Of a stretch of DNA of 64,000 nt, positions 49,208 through 58,211 are shown one piece after another. Source of the stretch: Nonomuraea wenchangensis (GTDB lineage Bacteria; Actinomycetota; Actinomycetes; Streptosporangiales; Streptosporangiaceae); NCBI RefSeq assembly GCF_900111685.1, contig NZ_FOHX01000002.1, forward strand, positions 1 through 64,000, written 5' to 3'. The notes below the pieces were generated by a model. That model saw only the letters and a list, made by a program, of their open reading frames with translations. It searched no databases and was not told the origin of the DNA. Within the stretch, counting starts at the first letter, position 1. Every line of letters begins with the position of its first letter. The position numbers and the translations under genes were made by a program.

Positions 49208-49235
49208 ACGGCCCCGTGCTCACGGGGCCGTTTTC
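49208..49235. terminator. Intrinsic terminator after the envelope cassette
   Basis: ACGGCCCCGTG and its exact inverse CACGGGGCCGT (49208-49218, 49221-49231), then TTTTCG. The cleanest factor-independent terminator in the window; it lies between convergent genes and may serve the lipoprotein gene too. Confidence 0.85.
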
Positions 49236-49239
49236 GTGC

Positions 49240-49737
49240 CTATCCGCACCGGTATCCGCGGTCGTCCCAGCAGGCGTCGGCCGCGGCCGCGATGACCCAC
49301 AGGCCCTCTCGTCCGGTTTCTCGGGTCTCTTCCAAGGCGATCCCGACGAGCCGCTTGTCCAGCTGGTGGACCAGCTGGAATTTGCAGCGTGGCGCGCATG
49401 CCTGCGAGGCCGGTGACCACCCCGCCTTGACGAACGCCTTCCACAACTGATCACGCCGGAGTCCGGGGTCCACCAGAACGGACAGTGAGGCGCCGTTGTC
49501 GGTGGAGTCGCATCCGTTCCACTCGTCGACGCTCACCCGCTTGTCCGACGGCAGAACAGGGCTGACCGCCTTCAGGAACAGGGCGTTCTCCCGGTTCGCC
49601 CGGTCGACGCACACCTGGCCGCCACCGTACGTACCCTCGTGGCCGGGGGTGCAGCCGATCAGGCCGCCCCCCAGAAGCATCAAGGCGCTCATCGTGCCGA
49701 GCGCCCTGAACGGTCGAATAGAGCGACGTAACCCCAT
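49240..49737 (-). CDS. Lipoprotein, unknown function
   Basis: A 165-residue lipoprotein: basic MGLRRSIRPFRALG, hydrophobic MSALMLLGGG, and lipobox LIGC with the lipidated Cys near residue 29. The mature part has seven further Cys, as in GGGQVCVDR, NGCDST, CAPRC and ADACWDDRGYRC, suggesting three disulfides. No domain is recognised. ATG 49737 is the first base of the frame with a signal sequence. Its end meets the terminator of the opposing cassette. Confidence 0.75.
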   Translation of the reverse strand: MGLRRSIRPFRALGTMSALMLLGGGLIGCTPGHEGTYGGGQVCVDRANRENALFLKAVSPVLPSDKRVSVDEWNGCDSTDNGASLSVLVDPGLRRDQLWKAFVKAGWSPASQACAPRCKFQLVHQLDKRLVGIALEETRETGREGLWVIAAAADACWDDRGYRCG

Positions 49738-49810
49738 ACGCGAAGTAGATCACGGCACGACCTGAACGCGGCTGCAAGCCGGGGGCAATCGGGGCGCAAG
49801 ACGCCGGCCG

Positions 49811-49816
49811 TAGGGT
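49811..49816 (+). promoter_or_regulatory. -10 box of duplicated-domain protein, leaderless GTG
   Basis: TAGGGT followed by six bases and GTG 49823; no ribosome-binding site. GTG as the first base of an mRNA is known in actinobacteria. Confidence 0.5.
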
Positions 49817-49822
49817 CGGGCC

Positions 49823-50464
49823 GTGTACAGACGACTGGTTCTCGGCGGCGCCGCGCTCGCGGTGTCCGCGACGATGACGCTCACCGCCGCCCCCGCCTCC
49901 GCCGCGCCCGCCTTCGCGCCCGCCTCCGCCGCGCCCTCCGGGGTGGCGAACAAGCTGTTCCGCGCCTGGCTGGCCGACGACCGTACGGCCGCCGCGAAGG
50001 TGGCCACCCCGGCCGCGGTCGCCTCGATCTTCGGCTATGTCTACCGCGCGCCCGACCGCTTCGCCGGCTGCTCCGGCGCGGTGTGCCGGTTCACGCACAC
50101 GAGCGTGCGCGTGCCCGGCGGGCTGGACGGCCTCGCGATGGTGGTGACCGGCTCCAAGGTCACCAAGGTCTACCAGTCGCGGCACGTCACGAAGCCGTCC
50201 ACGGTGGCCACGCGGCTCTTCACCGCCTGGCGGCGCGGCGACCGCTACAGCGCCCTGGAGATCGCCTCCACGGGCGCGGTGAAGACGCTGTTCAAGGTCA
50301 AGTACGACCCGCGCGGCGTCGCCTACCACTTCCAGGGCTGCACGCCCGAGCCCAAGGGGTTCTCGTGCGCCTACTCCTACGAGGGCGGCGCGATGCTGAT
50401 GCACGTGCGCGGCACGAGATCCAGCGGCTACGAGGTGAGCTCGATCAGCTACCTCGCCGACTGA
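49823..50464 (+). CDS. Secreted protein with internal duplication
   Basis: A 213-residue protein with signal peptide (MYRRLVLGGAALAVSATMTL with PASAAP). The mature part is two copies of an about 85-residue unit: LFRAWLADDRTAAAKVATPA against LFTAWRRGDRYSALEIASTG, each followed by a Phe-x-Gly-Cys and a second Cys (FAGCSGAVCRF against FQGCTPEPKGFSCAYSY) and a Gly-rich strand ending in VTKVYQS or EVSSISY. So each unit has one Cys pair. Function unknown. Probably exported as a small stable surface or medium protein. Confidence 0.75.
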   Translation: MYRRLVLGGAALAVSATMTLTAAPASAAPAFAPASAAPSGVANKLFRAWLADDRTAAAKVATPAAVASIFGYVYRAPDRFAGCSGAVCRFTHTSVRVPGGLDGLAMVVTGSKVTKVYQSRHVTKPSTVATRLFTAWRRGDRYSALEIASTGAVKTLFKVKYDPRGVAYHFQGCTPEPKGFSCAYSYEGGAMLMHVRGTRSSGYEVSSISYLAD

Positions 50465-50526
50465 TCCGAGGTGTGAACGCCCCGGCCCGTGGTAGGCGAG
50501 AACCGGATCACGACACGGGAGGCGAC

Positions 50527-50832
50527 ATGGCCGAGGGGCTCTTGACCGATGAGGACATCGACACCGCGCTCGCGGCGCTGGAGGGCTGGCGCCGCGAGGG
50601 CGACGCCCTGCTGAAGGACGTGCCGGTGACGCCGGACAGCCACGGCTGGCTGACCGAGGCGGTGATGAACGAGGCCGCGGTGCTCGACCACCATCCGGAG
50701 ATCGAGCACAACGCCGACGGCATCCGGTTCCGGCTGTCCACCCACAGCGCGGGCGGGGTGACGGCGCGGGATGTCGAGCTCGCCGCCCGCATCGACCACG
50801 TGCTCGACGGCGCGGCCCCCGACCGCGGCTGA
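50527..50832 (+). CDS. Pterin-4a-carbinolamine dehydratase-like protein
   Basis: A 101-residue protein with the PCD signature: DHHPEIEHNADGIRFRLSTH followed by SAGGVTARDVELAARID; the paired His and the Pro-Glu are the active-site pieces. The enzyme dehydrates 4a-hydroxytetrahydropterin made by aromatic amino-acid hydroxylases; many bacterial copies act elsewhere, for example in molybdopterin or as DNA-binding cofactors. ATG 50527 follows GGGAGGCG. Preceded by a secreted protein gene, convergent with an ABC permease gene. Confidence 0.88.
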   Translation: MAEGLLTDEDIDTALAALEGWRREGDALLKDVPVTPDSHGWLTEAVMNEAAVLDHHPEIEHNADGIRFRLSTHSAGGVTARDVELAARIDHVLDGAAPDRG

Positions 50833-50866
50833 GCGAGGGGGGCCGCGCCGCCGCCCGGCGGGCGGC

Positions 50867-51666
50867 TCAGCGGCTGATGGCCCGCTGGTAGAGCCGCGTG
50901 GCCAGCGGCACGAACACCGCCAGCAGCACCACCGACCAGAGCAGCGACGCCGCCACCGGGTGCCGCAGCGGCCAGACGTCGGGCACGGGCATGGCCGCGC
51001 TGGTGTTGCCGAACAGCTCGCGCGCGCCCTGGATCAGCGTGGAGACCGGGTTCCACTCGGCGATCGGCTTGAGCGGTCCCGGCAGGCGGGCGCTGTCGAC
51101 GAAGGCGTTGGACAGGAACACGATCGGGAACGAGACGATGGTGGCCACGTTGTTGAACGTCTCCGGCGTGCGCAGGGCCAGCGCGACCGTCGCGGTCACC
51201 CACGAGAAGGCGTACGAGAACAGCAGCAGCATGAGGAAGCCGAGCGCGGCCTCCCCCGGCGAGCTGTGGATCCGCCAGCCGACCAGCAGCCCGACCAGCG
51301 CCATCGTGACGACGCTGGCCAGGTTCATGATCACGTCGCTGACGGTCTGGCCGATCAGCACCGCCGAGGGCGACATCGGCAGCGTGCGGAACCGGTCGAA
51401 GATGCCCTTCTGCAGGTCCTGGGTCAGCGTGTAGCCGGTGATCTGGGAGCTCATGACGATCGTCATGACGAAGATGCCGGGGAGCAGGTATTCGCCGTAC
51501 GACATGCCGGGCAGGCTGATCATGCTGCCGAAGACGTAGGCGAACAGCAGCACGAACACGATGGGCAGCGTGATCACGCCGCCCAGCAGGTCGGGGGCGC
51601 GCCGGATCTTCAGCGCGTCACGCCTGGCGATGGTGAGGCCGTCGGCGGCGGCGAGTTTGAGTGCGT

Positions 51667-51670
<4 letters not shown>
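50867..51670 (-). CDS. ABC-2 type permease, DrrB-like
   Basis: A 267-residue protein of six helices in the ABC-2 family: DALKIRRAPDLLGGVITLPI, FVMTIVMSSQITGYTLTQDL, LPMSPSAVLIGQTVSDVIMN and the C-terminal helix VVLLAVFVPLATRLYQRAISR. Sequence features match the daunorubicin-resistance type DrrB. It is coupled to the ATPase by ATGA (51667-51670) and ends the four-gene operon that begins with a ribbon-helix-helix regulator. Likely exports a lipophilic compound or lipid. Confidence 0.9.
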
Positions 51671-52629
<959 letters not shown>

Positions 52630-52644
52630 CGGAAGTTCTCCTCC

Positions 52645-53574
52645 TCAGGAACGTTGAATGACGATGTCGCCATAGGCGGTGTGGGCGCGCACCTCGACGA
52701 CGTTCCCGGCCGTGCCGGGGCCGTCGGCGGAGTCCAGGCGGACGTCCACGAGGCCGTACTTGGAGCTGACGTCCAGCCAGGCGGCGCTGCCCTCGCGGAT
52801 CCCGAGGTCGAGCCCGCCGCCGGTGGTCTCCATGACGACCGCGCCGGAGACCACCTCGCCGATGTTCACGCCGCCGTGCGCGGTCTTGGCGATGACCCCG
52901 GCCAGCGTGCGGTCCACGGTGACCTCGCCGTAGGCGGTGTTCAGGCGCAGCTCGCCGGTCACCTCGCCGATGCGTACGTCTCCGTGTGCGCTCTTGACCA
53001 CCGCCGTGCCGTCGATCCGGCCGAGGCGGATGGCGCCGTTGGTCGTGGTGACCTCGGCGTGCCCGGCGGCGCGGCCGACCGAGATGTCGCCGTGGGTGCT
53101 CTGGAGCCGTACGCGGCCGGCCTCCTCGACGCGGATGTCGCCGTAGGAGGTGGTGAAGGCCACCTGGCCGAGCGGCCCGCGGCAGTGCAGGCCCGCCGCC
53201 GCCTTGGCGTCCACGCGGGAGCCCGCGGGCAGGTGGATCGCCACCTGCACCGCGCCCTGCCCGCGCAGCAGCGCACGCGCCCAGTCCCCCGGCGACTCGA
53301 TGAGCCTGCCGAGTGACAGCCCCCAGCCGGGCGCCGAGCTGGGCGCGGCGGGATCGGCGCGGACGAGGAGCCGGCCGTCCGAGTGGTCGATCTGGACGTC
53401 CCGCGCGGCCTGGACGTCGGTGTCGTCGGTCTCGTCGGCCGGACGGACCTCGACGACCGTGTCGGCGCGGTCGCTCGCGGTGATCCGGACGACCGCGGTC
53501 GGCACGTCGACGAGAACGTGGATGGGCTCCGGCGTGTCGAAGGCCGGGAAAGAGGTCGGGAAAGAGGTCGGCAT
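52645..53574 (-). CDS. DUF4097 beta-solenoid protein
   Basis: A 309-residue protein of DUF4097. From about residue 90 on, short strands repeat with the pattern T-x-x-GDI-x-V: TSYGDIRVEEAG, STHGDISVGRAAG, SAHGDVRIGEVTG, TAYGEVTVDRTLA, ending HTAYGDIVIQRS, which build a right-handed beta-solenoid. The N-terminus AFDTPEPIHVLVDVPTAVVR is the beta-sandwich part. No signal peptide or membrane helix, so cytosolic here. ATG 53574 has AAGGAGGAG upstream. DUF4097 proteins often accompany drug-export genes and may sense envelope state or ligand; unknown. Confidence 0.85.
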   Translation of the reverse strand: MPTSFPTSFPAFDTPEPIHVLVDVPTAVVRITASDRADTVVEVRPADETDDTDVQAARDVQIDHSDGRLLVRADPAAPSSAPGWGLSLGRLIESPGDWARALLRGQGAVQVAIHLPAGSRVDAKAAAGLHCRGPLGQVAFTTSYGDIRVEEAGRVRLQSTHGDISVGRAAGHAEVTTTNGAIRLGRIDGTAVVKSAHGDVRIGEVTGELRLNTAYGEVTVDRTLAGVIAKTAHGGVNIGEVVSGAVVMETTGGGLDLGIREGSAAWLDVSSKYGLVDVRLDSADGPGTAGNVVEVRAHTAYGDIVIQRS

Positions 53575-53606
53575 CACGGCTCCTCCTTGATGGGTCGGGA
53601 CGGGCA

Positions 53607-54146
53607 TCAACGCACCCAGCCGCTGAAGCGCCTGCCGGACTGCGGCTGCGGCGGACGGCCCGGCCGGCGGCCCGGGTCACCGGCGTCGAGCGCGCCGGCC
53701 ACGGCCCGGACCAGCCAGGCGTTGACCGACAGCCCTTCGCGGCCGGCCGCCTCCTCGATGCGCGGCTTGAGGTGCTCGGGCACCCGGAGCGAGATCCGGG
53801 AGGTGCCGCCCTCGTCGGCGTCGGGCGGCGCCGGCGTCACGGTCGGACGGGCGGGAACGCTTTCCTCCTCGTACGGGCCGCTCTCCTCGTACGGGCCGCC
53901 GCCGGGCGGTGGCGTCACGACGAAGTCGGGGTCGCGCCCGCGCAGACGCACCTCGACCGCGCCCGGCGCGAGGTCGCGGGTGATCTCGTCCGCGGCGGCG
54001 GACAACGCCTCGAGCAGCGCGAGCCTGGCGGCCGGTTCGAGCGCGGCGGAGAGGCGCTCGGCCAGCGCGCGCGCCTCCTCCCCGCCCGCCCCTGCGGCGA
54101 CGGCCAGCTCGCGGCGGAGCTGGTCGACATAGGGAGCTAGATCCAT
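53607..54146 (-). CDS. HicB-like ribbon-helix-helix regulator
   Basis: A 179-residue protein. The C-terminal part RISLRVPEHLKPRIEEAAG followed by LSVNAWLVRAVAGAL is a ribbon-helix-helix DNA-binding unit as in Arc/HicB; the N-terminal 65 residues are helical (LSAALEPAARLALLEALSAA) and a Pro-rich linker with a repeated GPYEE joins them. It is called HicB-like by sequence, but no HicA toxin is present; it is more likely an ordinary transcriptional regulator of the operon. An inverted repeat covers its own start and promoter, indicating autoregulation. Confidence 0.8.
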   Translation of the reverse strand: MDLAPYVDQLRRELAVAAGAGGEEARALAERLSAALEPAARLALLEALSAAADEITRDLAPGAVEVRLRGRDPDFVVTPPPGGGPYEESGPYEEESVPARPTVTPAPPDADEGGTSRISLRVPEHLKPRIEEAAGREGLSVNAWLVRAVAGALDAGDPGRRPGRPPQPQSGRRFSGWVR

Positions 54147-54181
54147 GACGCCACTATGACACCATCATGGCGTCACGACAA
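54146..54181 (-). promoter_or_regulatory. Promoter and operator of the regulator/DUF4097/ABC operon
   Basis: On the minus strand TTGTCG, 17 bases, CATAGT, then six bases to the ATG at 54146, so a leaderless start is likely. TGACGCCA (54146-54153) and its exact inverse TGGCGTCA (54168-54175) flank a 14-base centre, overlapping the -10, the spacer and the start codon. A ribbon-helix-helix dimer bound here would block the promoter. Confidence 0.65.
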
Positions 54182-54284
54182 CCCGTTCTGACGGCACCTG
54201 GTGACGTCACTCGTGATGAGGGCATGCTCCAGCGGCTTTCCGGCCGGTGAGGCCGACAGGTGGATCACCTCCCGCGGACCGGGG

Positions 54285-55424
54285 TCACTGCTCCCCAGCG
54301 CGGCGGGCCGGAACGGGCGGCGGGCCGGCGGTGCCGTCCGTGAAGCGGCCGGGGCGGAAGGGGGCGAGCAGCGCCGACTCCTCGCCGTACAGCTCGCCGG
54401 CGACCTCCCGCCCGAGCAGCGGGGCGAGGGTGACGCCGCTGTGGGTGGCCACGGTGTACACGCGCCCCGCAGGATCGGCGAAGCCCGCCACCGTCAGCCC
54501 GTCGCCGGGGAGGGCACGCTGCCCCACGACCGCCCGCTCGGCCGTGACCCCCTCGGTGGCGTGCAGCGCGGCCGGCAGTCTGGCCAGGATCGTGTCCCGG
54601 ACGTCGGCCGGCACCGGCGTGGCCGGATCGGCCCGGTCGTCCAGCCCCAGGGCCTGCAGCAGGAGCCGGCCGGCCCCGTCGGGGCGCAGGTTGACCCCGG
54701 ACGTGGTGACCATCCGGGACAGGCGGGCCGGCACCGGGGCCGTGGTGACCAGGAAGCCGTTGGTGAGGCGGCCGGACCTGGCCGGGTCCAGCATGGGGAC
54801 GTACGCGCCGGCCAGCGCGGCCACCCCCTGCGTCCAGCGTCCGGCGCAGGTCACCACGGCGTCGCCGTCGAACGCGCGCCCGCCGGCCACGCTCACCCGC
54901 ACCCCGGACGCCGACGCCTCGATCGCCGTGACCTCGGCGCCGCACTCGACCGCCGCCCCGCCGTCGCGGGCCTCGCCCAGCAGCCGCCCGATCAGCCGCA
55001 TCGGGTGGACGTGCCCCTCGCCGGGGAAGAACGCGTACTCGGCTCCGGGAGGCCGTACCAGGTCGGGCTCCAGGTCGCCGGCCCGCGCCTCGGTCACCCG
55101 CTCCACCGGGTAACCCAGGGAGGCCAGCCGCGCCACCCGCGCGTCCAGCAGCTCCTTGTGCTCGTCGGTCGTCGCGCGTTCGAGGTGGCCGGTGGGGAAG
55201 AACCACGGGCCCGGCAGCTCGTGGTGCGCCAGGACCCCGGCGTGGTTGAGGCGGAAGTACTCCTCAAGCCGTTTGTTGTTGGCGTTGACCCAGGCCATGG
55301 AGGTGGCGGAGGTGCCCGATCCGGGGGTGCGCGCCTCCAGGACGGTGACCCGCGCGCCGCGCCGGGTCAGCCCCGCCGCGACCGCCGATCCCACGACCCC
55401 CGCGCCGATGACGACGACTCGCAC
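54285..55424 (-). CDS. FAD-dependent amino-acid/glycine oxidase-like oxidoreductase (DadA type)
   Basis: A 379-residue flavoprotein. FAD fold VVVIGAGVVGSAVAAGLTRR at the N-terminus, GTSATSMAWVNANNK with substrate-side residues, and a C-terminal GVTLAPLLGREVAGEL with Gly-rich FAD contact. This is the DAO/DadA family which oxidises D-amino acids or sarcosine/glycine-type amines; exact substrate unknown. Start GTG 55424 has GGGAGGAGG upstream; the longer frame from 55538 adds residues before the Rossmann fold. Stands alone, with 80 bp to the SIS gene. Confidence 0.83.
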   Translation of the reverse strand: MRVVVIGAGVVGSAVAAGLTRRGARVTVLEARTPGSGTSATSMAWVNANNKRLEEYFRLNHAGVLAHHELPGPWFFPTGHLERATTDEHKELLDARVARLASLGYPVERVTEARAGDLEPDLVRPPGAEYAFFPGEGHVHPMRLIGRLLGEARDGGAAVECGAEVTAIEASASGVRVSVAGGRAFDGDAVVTCAGRWTQGVAALAGAYVPMLDPARSGRLTNGFLVTTAPVPARLSRMVTTSGVNLRPDGAGRLLLQALGLDDRADPATPVPADVRDTILARLPAALHATEGVTAERAVVGQRALPGDGLTVAGFADPAGRVYTVATHSGVTLAPLLGREVAGELYGEESALLAPFRPGRFTDGTAGPPPVPARRAGEQ

Positions 55425-55506
55425 GCCGGCCCCTCCTCCCGTACGCGCCCAGGCTCCCTCGCCGGCAGGGTACGGAGCGAACCCGGTCGCTCGGACCGTG
55501 CCCTCG

Positions 55507-56028
55507 TCAGGATGGCACGTACCGATGCGGTTGCCCATCCCCGGGGGATCCGGTGGGGGTGAGCTCGGCCAGGACGGCGTGGACGTCCGCGACCATCGCG
55601 GCGCGGGAGGGGCCGCCGCGGAAGCCCTCGACGGGCGTGACGATCAGATGGTGGGCCTCGTCGGCGAGCGGCGAGGAGCGCAGGTCGGTCAGGACGCACA
55701 CGGTGGCGCCGCGCTCCCTGCCCAGCCGGGTCAGGCCGCGCAGTCCGCGTACGAGGCGCCAGAGGTGGACCACGACCAGGCAGTCGCCCGCCTGCAGCTG
55801 GGACACCTGGACGGCCTGGGCGGTGGTCGAGCCGAGCGCGAGCCGGACGTCGTGCCCCAGGGTGAGCCCGAGGTGGCCGAGGACGCGCGCCGGTCCCGAT
55901 CCGCCGCCGCAGCCGATGACGACGGTACGCCGGGCCGCCCCGATCGCCTGGGCGGTCGCGCGGATGGCGCCCCGGCGGCCGGGATCGGCGGGCGTGGCGG
56001 GGTCGGCCGGCCACGTCTCGATCGCCAC
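55507..56028 (-). CDS. SIS-domain protein, RpiR-like without DNA-binding domain
   Basis: A 173-residue SIS domain: TVVIGCGGGSGPARVLGHLG is the sugar-phosphate binding start, then LQAGDCLVVVHLWRLVRG and TVCVLTDLRSSPLADEAHHL. The arrangement is that of the C-terminal half of RpiR regulators, but the helix-turn-helix is missing. I chose GTG 56028, preceded by GGAGAAGAAGG; the frame is open to ATG 56283, but the extra 85 codons start as an amidohydrolase and then lie in the wrong frame of that gene. It may bind a sugar phosphate without DNA. Regulatory loss after a deletion is plausible. Confidence 0.65.
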   Translation of the reverse strand: MAIETWPADPATPADPGRRGAIRATAQAIGAARRTVVIGCGGGSGPARVLGHLGLTLGHDVRLALGSTTAQAVQVSQLQAGDCLVVVHLWRLVRGLRGLTRLGRERGATVCVLTDLRSSPLADEAHHLIVTPVEGFRGGPSRAAMVADVHAVLAELTPTGSPGDGQPHRYVPS

Positions 56029-56131
56029 TGTGCCTTCTTCTCCGTTTTCCAACCAGGCGGTGCGACACGACTGGATCGCCCGACGTTGGGGGAATTCTGC
56101 CAGTTCGCGCCCCGCCGCACGCCCGAGATCG

Positions 56132-56283
56132 TCAAGAAGGGCCGGGAGCCAGGCCGAGCACGCGGGCGGCGTCGTGCTTGAGAATCTTGGGACGCCGAAC
56201 AGCTCGGGGCTGAGCGAGCCGTGGCCGTCCGAGACCTCGGCGTGGGTGTGAACGTCGATCGCGGTCAGCTCGTCGAGATTCAT
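56132..56283 (-). pseudogene. Amidohydrolase gene with large internal deletion
   Basis: From ATG 56283 the first 30 codons read MNLDELTAIDVHTHAEVSDG then HGSLSPELFG, the classic start of an amidohydrolase-2 protein with metal-binding His-x-His. Just after, in another frame of the same strand, comes RRPKILKHDAARVLGLAPGP and a stop at 56132, which matches the usual C-terminus (RPKILKDNAARLLGL). The central 250 or so residues are absent and the frame is shifted. The scar joins start and end of one gene, so an internal deletion is the likely cause. The original frame then runs on into the SIS gene. Confidence 0.7.
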
Positions 56284-56286
56284 GCC

Positions 56287-57513
56287 TCATTCATCGCATG
56301 GGCTCCCGGAGGGGAATGCGGCCGCGGCCCGGATGCGCTCCCATCCCTCCGGGCTGAGCGCGTACGCGGTGACGCTGCCCGTGGCGAAGCGCCGCCAGGC
56401 GCGCGGGCGGGCGAGCACCAGCCCGGACACGGCGGCCAGCAGCAGCGCGGCCCGCGCGTCGGGACCGGGGGCCAGCTCCTCCACGCTGCCCGCGTAGCCG
56501 CCGCGCCGCAGCAGCGCGGAGGCGAGCTCGCCGAGCACGGCCCGCCGCCGCCCGGTGTGCTCGGCCGCGCCCAGCACCGCGAGCAGCAGTTGGTGGGTGG
56601 CCACCCCCGCCCGGCCCGGCGGCTGCGGGGAGGGGGTCCGGCCGCGGGCGAGGTCCAGCAGCGGCGTCAGCAGATCGACCCCGGACAGCAGGGCGTTGAC
56701 CGGCTCGACCAGCCGTGGGTTCACGTCGATGACCACGGGGCCGTCGGCGGTCAGGACGACGTCGGCCGACAGCGCGCCGTGCCAGCGGAGGCCGCCGCCG
56801 AGCCGCCGTAACTGCGCCTCGGCCTCGGGCAGGCGCAGGCCGAGCTTGCGGCTCGCGCCGCCGCGCGAGCCCTCGCCGGTGCGGCGGCAGGCGTGGAAGG
56901 CGACCAGCTCCCCGGAGGCGAAGACCGCCTGCGTCATCACCAGCGGCCCGCGCGCCTCCTGCTGGATCAGCCGGCGCTCTCCTTCCGGCCAGGTGAGGCC
57001 CGCCAGGCTCGCGGGCCCGGTCAGGCGGATCACCCCGCTGGAGGCCGTGCCGATCGGCCGCTTGAGATAGGCGGGGAACGCCTCCCAGGCGGCGGCCTGC
57101 GCCGCGCCGGACACCACGGCCGACGGCGGCTGCGGCACCCCCGCCGCCTCCAGCGTGGCGTACGCCGTCACCTTGTCCTGCACGGCGGCGAGCGCCGGGA
57201 ACGGCGGCGCCGCCGTGGCCACCCCTCGCCCGCGCAGCCGTCCGGCCGCCGCGGACAGCACGCTCACCTGCTCCTGCGTGGGCAGCAGCACGTCGAAGCC
57301 GCCCTCGTCGTAGACCGCGAGGGCCGACTCCAGCCAGGCGAACGGGTCGTCGCCGAAGGCGGGCACCCGGTGCACGCGCCGGACGTGCCGGGTGAAGGCG
57401 CACACGCACCAGGGGTCGGGGGACAGCGCCTCCACTTGGTGGCCGGCGCGCGACAGGACGGTGGCGCACTGCCGCGAGGTCAGCCCCGAGCCGTCCGACA
57501 ACAGGATCCGCAT
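56287..57513 (-). CDS. ATP-grasp ligase-like protein
   Basis: A 408-residue protein of the ATP-grasp fold: MRILLSDGSGLTSRQCATVL start, ATP-binding lysine in FPAYLKRPIGTASSGVIRL near residue 147, and metal site DGPVVIDVNPRLVEPVNALL near 255. The last 130 residues are an extra helical part. Such enzymes join a carboxylate to an amine or thiol; substrates are unknown. ATG 57513 has GGGAGGG upstream; ATG 57552 is also in frame. It is divergent from a TetR gene that probably represses it and is followed after 3 bp by the amidohydrolase remnant. Confidence 0.78.
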   Translation of the reverse strand: MRILLSDGSGLTSRQCATVLSRAGHQVEALSPDPWCVCAFTRHVRRVHRVPAFGDDPFAWLESALAVYDEGGFDVLLPTQEQVSVLSAAAGRLRGRGVATAAPPFPALAAVQDKVTAYATLEAAGVPQPPSAVVSGAAQAAAWEAFPAYLKRPIGTASSGVIRLTGPASLAGLTWPEGERRLIQQEARGPLVMTQAVFASGELVAFHACRRTGEGSRGGASRKLGLRLPEAEAQLRRLGGGLRWHGALSADVVLTADGPVVIDVNPRLVEPVNALLSGVDLLTPLLDLARGRTPSPQPPGRAGVATHQLLLAVLGAAEHTGRRRAVLGELASALLRRGGYAGSVEELAPGPDARAALLLAAVSGLVLARPRAWRRFATGSVTAYALSPEGWERIRAAAAFPSGSPCDE

Positions 57514-57563
57514 GACGCCCTCCCGTTTGTTTATGGGGTAAGCGTACGTCATATACTTATGGG
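57514..57563. promoter_or_regulatory. Divergent promoter region ligase/TetR
   Basis: TATACT at 57552-57557 lies six bases before the TetR ATG 57564, a leaderless promoter. TTATGGG occurs twice in the same orientation (57531-57537 and 57558-57563 partly), and a CGTACG centre sits between (57544-57549), where the TetR protein may bind to control both genes. Confidence 0.5.
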
Positions 57564-58211
57564 ATGGGACGTCCCGCGCAGCTCAGTCGCCCCGCCGTCG
57601 TGGCCGCCGCGATGGCCGTCGCCGACGAGCACGGCCTCGCCGGGCTCACCATGCCGGCCGTCGCCGCCCGCCTCGGCGTCACCACCATGGCGCTCTACCG
57701 GCACGTCGCGAGCAAGGACGACCTGCTCGACGCGCTCGTGGAGGCGCTGCTCCCGCCGCTGCCCCCGGAGAGCGGCGGGGCGTCCTGGCGGGAGCGGCTG
57801 GGCGCGATGGCCGCCGCGATCCGCGACACCGCGGCCCGCCACCCGGCGGTCTTCCCACTGCTGCTCCAGCGCCCGGCCGCGACCGAGCGAGCCCGCGAGA
57901 TCCGCGACGGCGTGGTGGCCGCCCTGCGGCAAGCGGGGCTCGCGCCCGGTCCGGCCGCCCGCGCCGAGCGGCTGATCAGCACCGCCGTCGTGGGCTACGC
58001 CGCCGGCGAGGCCGCCGGCCGCTTCGACCGCCACGACCGGCGCGTACGCGACGAGGACTTCGCCTGCCTGCTGACCGCCATCACCGCGCTCGTCGAAACC
58101 GGCGGGCCGGCCCCCGGCGCGCTGAGCGAAGCCGGCGGCGCGTTCAGCGGAGCCGGCGGGCCAGACGGCGGCCCAGCCGCTGACCGGGCAGCTCCAGGAA
58201 GCGGTGGCTGA
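57564..58211 (+). CDS. TetR-family transcriptional regulator
   Basis: A 215-residue regulator. The helix-turn-helix is LTMPAVAARLGVTTMALYRH with a following VASKDDLLDALVE; the rest is the helical ligand domain (TetR_C-like). The last 35 residues are a Gly/Ala/Pro-rich tail that overlaps the opposing acyltransferase gene by 68 bp. It probably controls the divergent ATP-grasp gene and itself. The ligand is unknown. Confidence 0.9.
   Translation: MGRPAQLSRPAVVAAAMAVADEHGLAGLTMPAVAARLGVTTMALYRHVASKDDLLDALVEALLPPLPPESGGASWRERLGAMAAAIRDTAARHPAVFPLLLQRPAATERAREIRDGVVAALRQAGLAPGPAARAERLISTAVVGYAAGEAAGRFDRHDRRVRDEDFACLLTAITALVETGGPAPGALSEAGGAFSGAGGPDGGPAADRAAPGSGG

Noticed and set aside
53607..54146. 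HicAB toxin-antitoxin system
   Set aside because: The HicB-like regulator has no small HicA frame before or after it; the neighbour is a DUF4097 gene.
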